A DNA stretch of 64,000 nt. Origin: Lineus longissimus (lineage: Eukaryota; Nemertea; Pilidiophora; Heteronemertea; Lineidae). The number at the start of each line of letters is the position of its first letter. Position 1 is the first letter of the stretch. Below, piece by piece: positions 57,382-64,000 of this stretch. The translations under genes and the position numbers were made by a program. The notes beneath the pieces are model-generated. The model had not been told where the DNA came from. It saw only the letters and a list, made by a program, of their open reading frames with translations, and made no database searches. Location: the NCBI RefSeq assembly GCF_910592395.1, contig NC_088318.1, forward strand, positions 16,802,349 to 16,866,348, in the 5' to 3' direction.

Positions 57382-58550
57382 TGAACAGTGATCACGGGCT
57401 GTGGGAATTGCGAAGGGATGGTGTAGAGTATCGCCACAACAATGTTGATATGATCACTCGTCGTTTCAGCGGGCATGACTTGGTACATCCAGTGACCCAG
57501 CAAAAAGTAGCCTCGGTACAGCCAGAAGTAGCAACAACTCGCAAAAGGGGATCCTTGTCTGACTGGTGGCTGGACCACATGGTAGGTCACCATCAAATTA
57601 AGGAGTGGATCCAGCACAGCTGGATAGAGGGGGCCCCGTTGAGGGCGAAGCCTGAATATGGTGAGGGCTCGCCCTCACAATCACATGAAAGCGCAGTAGG
57701 CGCTCACCCACGAAGGGAGGTCTGGGGGGTCTCCAGCAGGAAAATTTTGAAACTGAGATGCTCTCAGATTCCTTTTTCCAAGTGTCTGAGAGACGATGTT
57801 TACTCGTTAATTCACTGCAAAGAAATGCATAACGAAAAAGCCACCTAGGTTTTCTTCTTTGGGTTGTGAGGAGAATCTTTCAAATCATTTGAGCAGCAGT
57901 GTCTAACCTACAACGCCGTCAATGATTTCCACTGTGTTTTTGTTTTCACTGTTTCAGACACTTGTTGGAAAAGGAAGGACCAAAGGTGCCATCGTCGAGC
58001 CGAGGGCCCAGATAGATGAAGAGATTGAAGCCTGGGCTGCACACAATCCTGTTAGTAACAAAAAAAGAAGGAAAAAATGCTGTCCCATTTGTCCATATGC
58101 CCAGCACCAGAACCCATTTATACATCTGGGTAGTGAGGCAAGTGTCTAAGAGACCTGCCTGAGTCTCTCACCGACAGTAAGATTCGAACCAGGGACCTCT
58201 TGACCTCTAGTTGAGGGTCTGAGCCACTAGTCCATAGTGTGTCGTGTAGATTCACGCTGGTCTTGCTCTTCGATCTTGTCACGTCACATCCTTGTCCCTT
58301 GCTCTGCCACAATCATGTAAATGCCCAAATACTGTATTGAATTGAATTCTATTTTCTGTCTTCAGAAAATCTAGGAAGAAGTCGCCACCCACTGATGATC
58401 TCATCCAAGTTTACCAAAGACTCCAAAGCAGTGCAGGAGAGGAATGGTGGCCTGTTCGAACAGGCATGGACTGAATCGCCAGCTCTCATCTCCCTAGTCA
58501 CTCCGATGGCCACGTGTCGCTCCTCGATCAACAGCGATTTCAATAAATGA
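57382..58550 (+). CDS. Unrecognised protein, last three exons
   Basis: Exons 57,382-57,581, 57,958-58,054 and 58,366-58,550 join in phase (1/0, 0/1, 1/stop). Signals are caatcttttag|, catg|gtaggt, ctgtttcag|, gtta|gtaaca and ctgtcttcag|. The product includes WELRRDGVEYRHNNVDMITR, GSLSDWWLDHM, VEPRAQIDEEIEAWAAHNP and GGLFEQAWTESPALISLV, and ends NSDFNK. It is rich in charged residues and tryptophan, without membrane segments or signal peptide. AATAAA (58,542-58,547) overlaps the stop. An alternative donor (cct|gttagt, 58,050) would give an early stop. The start is upstream and not identified. I do not recognise the family. Confidence 0.45.
58120..58320 (-). mobile_element. tRNA-derived SINE
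   Basis: On the minus strand an A-box-like block (ggactagtggctcag, 58,219-58,233) is followed by a B box (ggttcgaatc, 58,181-58,190). The body continues to about 58,120. It sits in the last intron of the 57.4-58.6 kb gene, antisense to it. Confidence 0.65.
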
Positions 58551-59045
58551 TGCGTTGATGTGGGCAAAAAGTGAATCCTTTCTCGCCTTTGAACTCTGGT
58601 GTTCGTCATATCAATCCATTTTGATTGTCGAGCAACTTGTGGGCACACCTCAACTTGTTAGTGGGAAGTAATTTGCAATAGAGTGACTTACTTTTATTGC
58701 TGTATTTTTTCACTTCACATCATTGTTATTTTGAAAAAGCCTGCCAAAATTCTGTTGACTGTTTGTTGTCGACAAGAGTCTATGTTTCATGAATAACAAG
58801 GCTGTGTTCTGTACATTGTATTCCGTCTTTAGTCTCCTGTCTTTGCATCTGTTTTCATTATTTTGTTGCCTTAAAAGAGGGCAACGTTAAGTCGGTGAAT
58901 TGGTTTTGATGGAGATGACCCTTACGAAAAAAATCTCAGATTCACTTCAACCCCAAGACTTGACCTGACCCAATTTATGCCTGCCCTTAACAGCCCAGGA
59001 ACTCCCGAACCCGAGCAAAATCATGAAGGCCATCGCACATCTACA

Positions 59046-59193
59046 TGTCCTTGATATGCTACACAAGTGTCTTTGCTTTGGTTTGTCTTTATTTGCGGTA
59101 ATAACCGCCCAGGAGTATCAATCTAGGTGTCCTTGATATGCTACACAAGTGTCTTTGCTTTGGTTTGTCTTTATTTGCGGTAATAACCGCCCA
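59046..59193. repeat. 66-bp direct repeat with 16-bp spacer
   Basis: Two identical 66-bp copies (59,046-59,111 and 59,128-59,193) start tgtccttgatatgctacaca. They lie immediately upstream of the LINE fragment. Confidence 0.95.
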
Positions 59194-59202
59194 TAGTCCT
59201 TG

Positions 59203-60209
59203 GTCCGACTTTGTTTATTTATTATGTGAACGACATCCCTCACTGCGTGGAGAACTGAGCAATGATGTTTGCGGATGACGCCAAACTCATAGCAGAAGTC
59301 GCAACAACAAAGCAGACGCAGTCGGTGCAAAAAGATCTCAGCAACCTTGATGATTGGACTGAACTATGGCAACTCAGATTTAATATGGATAAATGTAAGA
59401 GTATGCATCTCGGAAGAAACAATCCACAAGCAGAATACTTTCTGAGGAAGGATGGCCAGAGACATGAGGTTTTAGAATCAGATTGCGAAAAGGACTTGGG
59501 GGTGATCATCGATAGAAACCTGACTTTTGAAAATCACATTAATAATGTAGCTAATGTAGCAACAAAGATTGTTGGAATGATCAGGAGATCCTTTGACCAT
59601 TTGGATACTAGGATGTTTGCGACACTATTTAAAAGTTTGGTAAGGCCACACCTCGAATATGCAAATGTCATCTGGGCCCCCCACCTGAAGAAAAACATAA
59701 CCGTACTGGAAAACGTACAAAGACGAGCAACAAAGTTAATCCCGGGATTAAGAGACATCAGTTACGAGGAGAGACTCTGCAAATTAGGACTCCCGAGTTT
59801 ATCCTATAGAAGACTTCGAGGGGACTTAATAGAAACTTACAAGATCACCCATGGTTACTACAACATAGATGGACTTAATCTAACCCAACCTGTCGATGTC
59901 ACCTATCAAACCAAAGGTCATTCGTATAAGTTAAACAAACCAAGAGCCAAACTAGATATCCGAAAGTACTTTTTTACCAACAGAATCATAGATCCGTGGA
60001 ATAACTTGCCAGAACAAGCAGTGAATGCCAACTCGCTAAACCAATTTAAAAATATGATTGACACTCATTACAAATCCGAACTCTACAGCACAGAACCTAG
60101 ATCAATCATCAAATTTCGTACACACCCCGCCATGCCCACGCAAACAAAAGTATTGAAGAAAAAACCTGCTACATACAGGCTAAAAGCCTATTGCAGTATC
60201 GTTATTTAA
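59203..60209 (+). pseudogene. 5'-truncated non-LTR retrotransposon reverse transcriptase (CR1/Jockey-like)
   Basis: The frame carries the catalytic FADDAKL box (59,267-), then LGVIIDRNLTFENHI, LVRPHLEYANVIWAP, ENVQRRATKLIP and a C-terminal region with DPWNNLP. These are the C-terminal RT motifs and thumb typical of CR1/Jockey-type LINEs. Just upstream, IYYVNDIPHCVEN is in the same frame but is cut from FADD by a TGA (59,259-59,261), and no endonuclease or N-terminal RT is present. It is a dead 5'-truncated copy. The long intact remainder (315 codons) suggests fairly recent insertion. Confidence 0.9.
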
Positions 60210-60210
60210 T
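60205..60210 (-). terminator. Candidate poly(A) signal (ATTAAA) of the 80-aa propeptide gene
   Basis: The variant signal lies on the minus strand 70 nt after the stop, at the stop codon of the LINE frame. If used, the LINE's 3' end contributes the gene's 3' UTR. Confidence 0.3.
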
Positions 60211-60279
60211 ATTGTACATGTATATCCTGTGTCGTATATGTAAGCGCTCAATTGATACCGTCATTAGTGGACCCCAGCC

Positions 60280-60750
60280 TCAATAGAAGAGAGCTCCATT
60301 TCCTTTTTCTAGCGTTGGTTTTCCATGCGCCTTCACAAATACGTTCCTCTTCTTACGAAGCACGTCATTCTGGCTCCCATCTCCCCTCTTCCTACGAAAC
60401 AACTCTGGTGTACTTTCAAATTGGGGTTTAGCATGTACATTCATTGCACCAGCTTTCGCACCTACAGTGAAAAAAGGCAATAATTATGCAATGATCACAA
60501 ATGCTCTGATTCATTTTACCCAGGAGTGAATGAAAGTCGAAGTTCACAAAAGTATTTTGGCATGAATGAATGCTAACGAATCGGGACGGAAATTTTTCAC
60601 GAAATTCGAGTCGGCGATTCGAAAGATATATACAAATGCTACCAAGTACCGAGTTTCAGCTGATTTGATAAAGATTGGGGGATACTTACCATCGCTGACA
60701 GCGGCACATAAGAACATCAAGCACAACAACAGAACTACTTTCAGCGCCAT
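60280..60750 (-). CDS. Putative secreted propeptide, 80 aa (two coding exons)
   Basis: Coding exons on the minus strand are 60,750-60,690 (61 nt) and 60,461-60,280 (182 nt, stop TGA). The first encodes a signal peptide (MALKVVLLLCLMFLCAAVSD) and ends gatg|gtaagt in phase 1. The second follows ttttttcactgtag in phase 1. The mature part has no cysteine. RRKR and RKKR sites divide it into AMNVHAKPQF...LF, GDGSQNDVL and a C-terminal peptide NVFVKAHGKP...GALFY. An acceptor (cttttgaacag) before the ATG places the exon start at 60,788, implying a non-coding first exon. Shared with the 66-aa gene: exon length, phase, NxHA and LFRRKRG. Function unknown; a convertase-processed signalling peptide is the simplest inference. 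Confidence 0.7.
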
Positions 60751-60788
60751 ACTTCAGCACAGAGAGATTGCTTCTTCGAGGAGGAAAC

Positions 60789-63196
60789 CTGTTCAAAAGA
60801 CAAACCTTTGAGAACCCGATGTTTCATTACAATCTTTTTTAGAATTGGACATGCATTTTTATTTTCGATACAGAACAATAAGTATCAAAGCAAGATGCAT
60901 GATATTTCAAGTACGAAACTAACAGCGTCGAATCTCACTGACTATATATTTATATGTCGAATTATCAACCCTTAAATGGGAAGAAATGTTTTCCAAAAAA
61001 TACATGTACCTCGTTTCGGGGTTTTTCTCACCTCCCTCACCCTCAAATTTATCAAAAACGCCATTTTTGATTTTTGAAAAAATAGCCAAAAGGACGTTGA
61101 TTAGGCCACCCGTTAACGTTTTGCCAGGTAGGAATTTGAAAACGATTTTTAGGGCGCTTGCACGGGCGCTTGGCCTCAAGAAACAAATTAAAAACTTTAA
61201 GCTTTAAAGTTTCTTTAAACCTCAGAGGCCCGAAAGGCGCACATTTGGCCCTAAAATGTCCACATTTTGGCGTGCCTGCAGACCCTTGGCCTTTGCTTCC
61301 CGATGATGACAAAACCCTTCCCAAAGACTTGGCGTATGTACAAGAGGGCGTCGGAGCGTTTGACCAAAATCATGACAGACCATATGGGGTGGGGGGGTTG
61401 AAGTTGGAGGGGCCGACATTTTGAGATTAAGACCCGCTTAAATGCGATATTTCTGGAATCTGAGAATTGAAATTGGCCTGTTCCCGAACCCCAAAAATAT
61501 CCTCATTTTGCTTTATCATGTGCGCGATCTGGGCACACAGATTGTGGCAACAAAGAAATCGGAGATAAATGTAAGAAAGAAGAACATTTCCTAGAAAAAG
61601 AAGGGTGAACTAGGCCTCTAGCCTCTTCCCCGGCTCCGACGCCACTGGACTACCGTGCCCCTTGATCTGAATATCGAACACTGACTACATTGACCTACCT
61701 TCGCCAAAATGATCACTGGGATGGTCTGAAGCTCGGTTATTTAACGCTGCCTGGCGTCCTACAGAGCTTAGAGACAGCTGTTTCGCTTCTTCAGTATCAG
61801 AAGTGGCATGCTCAATCGAAAATAAGCGTGCATTGCAATCAATTTCAACAGTTATTCATGAGTTGCTATAATTGTGACATATGGCAGTTGAGTATACATG
61901 ATAGGCTTTGGGCACACTAGAGCCTTGCAAAAAAGAGCGGGCGTGTTTGAAGCCGAGACAGCTGAGATATGATCACACCAGATACATGTTTACTGGAGAC
62001 AACTTGGCGTAAATCTTGGCCTATTGGCATTAAAAAAAATCTGACAAGCTTCTTCAGCGACATGAAATAGGTCTGAGCACGTGTGCAGTACACTCCCGCG
62101 CGTTTAGGAGTGTGTTTCGAACTACACTTAAGAGCTTGTCCAATTAAAATGAACTCCTATGGTCCCTGCATTCTGATTTTGAAAAAGAACAAACAATACT
62201 TAGGGATGGAAGTTACATTGTTTGATTAAACAACTCGTATTTCCTTTCCGTGCAACCGAAAAAACAATTAGACAGGGACGATTTTTAAGTCTTTCCGTTA
62301 CAACAGCAGTCATTGTGTTCAGTTGGGACTTAACATTTGTCCAAGAAACAGAATGTAGTTTGGGGAGATAGGGAAGCCTACCAGCAATAACGATAACAAT
62401 TGTTAGCCTTGATCTAATCCATCCCTTTCGACTTAACAAATAGAACGGCCATAACTTCTTCCAAAGTACCTGTATATATTCAAAGATCAAAATTGATTCC
62501 TTTGTTTCCGGTTACTTTATTACTTTATTCATTTGAAACTACATGTATCACACTTTCCTAAAATACATTTTGCAAACTATGGCACGAAGTTGTTTTACTT
62601 CTAAATTGAAAGCAAAATTGATATCAAATAAATATATCATGATATATTTAGTTGTTATCAATATCAATAGATAAAAAACAACGAAGTAGATATTTGTACA
62701 TTACGTGCTGTGAGCATGTGCATCACTCCGTTATAAAATTATCAGATGTATGGGTGTACATGTACTTTAAACTAGGATTGAAGCAGTTGCGACTTGTACA
62801 TGTACATGTACACAGGCAGTCTTTTTGCGAGTGCTCGGACGGGCGACAGCGGCACCTCAAAAAAAATCTCAAAAAAGTTGAGGCCTTAAGACGCCCGGCG
62901 TAATTCTTTTCGTTTATGGAGGGTGCCATCAGTTTCAACACCCAAAGCTTGTCTTTTTCAAATATTCATGAGGCTACATCGCATAAACGTATCGACGGTC
63001 ACCATTCTTGTCTACCATTACAGTGCAATCTCTATCATTGGTCTCTGTCTGTGTAGGAATACCTGTTTGGTGGTACCATGGTCGAAGCTGGTAGTGCATA
63101 CTTTAATGAACTGCCGCAGTTCTGTGTAGGCCTGTTCAAGTATAATTTCACTTAGAGCTATGATATCTGATGTTTCTGATTCAGAACAGATGAATG
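60789..63196. other. No gene recognised
   Basis: A minus-strand segment ending gcgaag|gtaggt (about 61,700) could be a 5' non-coding exon of the 80-aa gene. Otherwise short frames on both strands without motifs. Confidence 0.4.
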
Positions 63197-63377
63197 TTAC
63201 TTTTCCGCTTCATCAAGTTCCTCTATTGCACTAGTGAGGGCGCTGAAGTCAGTGAATTCCTGGAATTGTATTGAATATAGGTTCTTTGTAACGTAACTAT
63301 AATAGAAATCTGGCGCATCTCTCTTCATTTTCTGGAGGAAGCTGATCTGACGTCCAGTTAGTACACCCATTCGGTTT
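63197..63377 (-). CDS. Terminal coding exon of an unknown minus-strand gene
   Basis: A strong acceptor (ttttttcttcttcag) is followed in phase 2 by 59 codons and TAA (63,199-63,197). The product reads NRMGVLTGRQISFLQKMKRD, FYYSYVTKNLYS, FTDFSALTSAIEELDEAEK: amphipathic, charged, without membrane or signal segments. The other two frames are interrupted. The rest of the gene must lie beyond the right edge or in unseen exons. I cannot name the family. Confidence 0.55.
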
Positions 63378-63563
63378 CTGAAGAAGAAAAAACGCGGAAC
63401 ACCTTATAAACTTAATTTACTGAAAATGCTTTACGCCAGCACAAATTTCTTTGCATGGTAATGTAGGCCTGCCAGTGCAAGCCAGTGCAAGATGTGTTCA
63501 GTGCTGGTGCTGTCAGTAGACTGAATCTGATTGGCCATAGCGATCACTAATATGGGATGTGAT

Positions 63564-63810
63564 CACGTGATGTGACGTCACCGCGGTATCCTCATTGCTG
63601 CCAGTGTAAGCTTCCATGTTTTGACGTCACTGTACATTGCGCAGTGTATAATCAGACTGAAAATGGCCGCGACAACCGATTCGTACTCATTTTCGGGATG
63701 AATTACAAAACAATTGTCGTTTGAAATAAATTTATGTCAAAATCGTTTAATGTATCATTTTAACAATGTCATAAACGTTCGAGTGATGGAGGGCCTAAAA
63801 AGTATATAAA
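63564..63810 (+). promoter_or_regulatory. Promoter-like cluster: E-box, two CREs, TATA box
   Basis: CACGTG (63,564-63,569), TGACGTCA (63,573-63,580 and 63,622-63,629) and TATATAAA (63,803-63,810) lie in plus-strand order. A start near 63,835 would be expected. AATAAAG follows at about 63,835, so an LTR-like origin is also possible. No coding exon follows before the window ends. Confidence 0.4.
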
Positions 63811-63976
63811 ACCGGGCCAGAACCACCTCATCAAATAAAGAATTCCGGTCCTAGCTACATCGAGATTGAACAAGTGTAGCTAGTCCCGGGAGCGAATTTG
63901 TTTTCCTGAACCTTTCGGGCAGTACAGTGTACATTTGTACAGAGGCTTTCAGCCAATCAGATTTCGACAAATATAA

Positions 63977-64000
63977 GAGCAGTTGGTAGGGCGCTCGTCA
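63977..64000 (+). mobile_element. Start of a tRNA-like SINE, cut by the window edge
   Basis: The last bases (gagcagttggtagggcgctc) match a tRNA A-box region (D-stem). The B box would lie beyond the window. Confidence 0.4.

Noticed and set aside
61052-61424. Opposed 80-90-codon frames
   Set aside because: Both strands are open over the same low-complexity sequence; no motif or splice signals.

Overview
This is animal nuclear DNA: long introns with GT-AG boundaries, tRNA- and 5S-derived SINEs, a decayed LINE, several minisatellites and fold-back elements. The largest gene is a neural (type III) classic cadherin with EGF and laminin-G modules next to the membrane, a type found in protostomes and many invertebrate deuterostomes. 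Together with the repeat types, this suggests a marine invertebrate, perhaps a spiralian (mollusc, brachiopod, annelid or relative). No species can be fixed from the sequence.

Layout. Positions 1-11,960 hold no gene I can support. They contain a 45-bp minisatellite (1,551-2,090), an old tandem duplication and tRNA-like SINEs, and may be intron or 5' flank of the cadherin. Positions 11,961-43,719 (+) carry the 3' part of a CadN-like cadherin in 32 exons whose splice phases all agree (7,751 nt, about 2,583 codons). It encodes roughly 14 cadherin repeats, the EGF/LamG membrane-proximal block, one transmembrane helix and a catenin-binding tail. The signal peptide and first repeats are missing and should lie to the left. 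Two in-phase micro-exon candidates (12 and 27 nt) sit in the intron before the conserved DDWDLPDK exon. The introns hold minisatellites, SINEs, MITE-like elements and a 1.2-kb repeat with nuclear-receptor-like and CTCF-like motifs.

Positions 43,720-52,100 are AT-rich 3' flank or long 3' UTR with several AATAAA signals, a pogo-like MITE and a 34-bp minisatellite. From 52 kb the density of small genes and repeats rises. On the minus strand there are two related two-coding-exon genes for short secreted propeptides (66 and 80 aa), with the same 61-nt first coding exon, the same intron phase and a shared LFRRKRG cleavage motif. The minus strand also has a galectin-like 3' exon (56.9 kb) and a terminal exon of an unknown gene (63.2-63.4 kb). 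The plus strand has a three-exon unknown gene (57.4-58.6 kb), with a SINE in its last intron, and a 5'-truncated LINE whose end meets the 80-aa peptide gene tail to tail. The right edge holds an E-box, two full CRE palindromes and a TATA box.

The cadherin is expected to mediate adhesion through catenins. The peptide genes look like substrates for furin/prohormone convertases. No functional link between them is visible. All exon calls come from reading splice sites and translations by eye; no search or RNA data were used.
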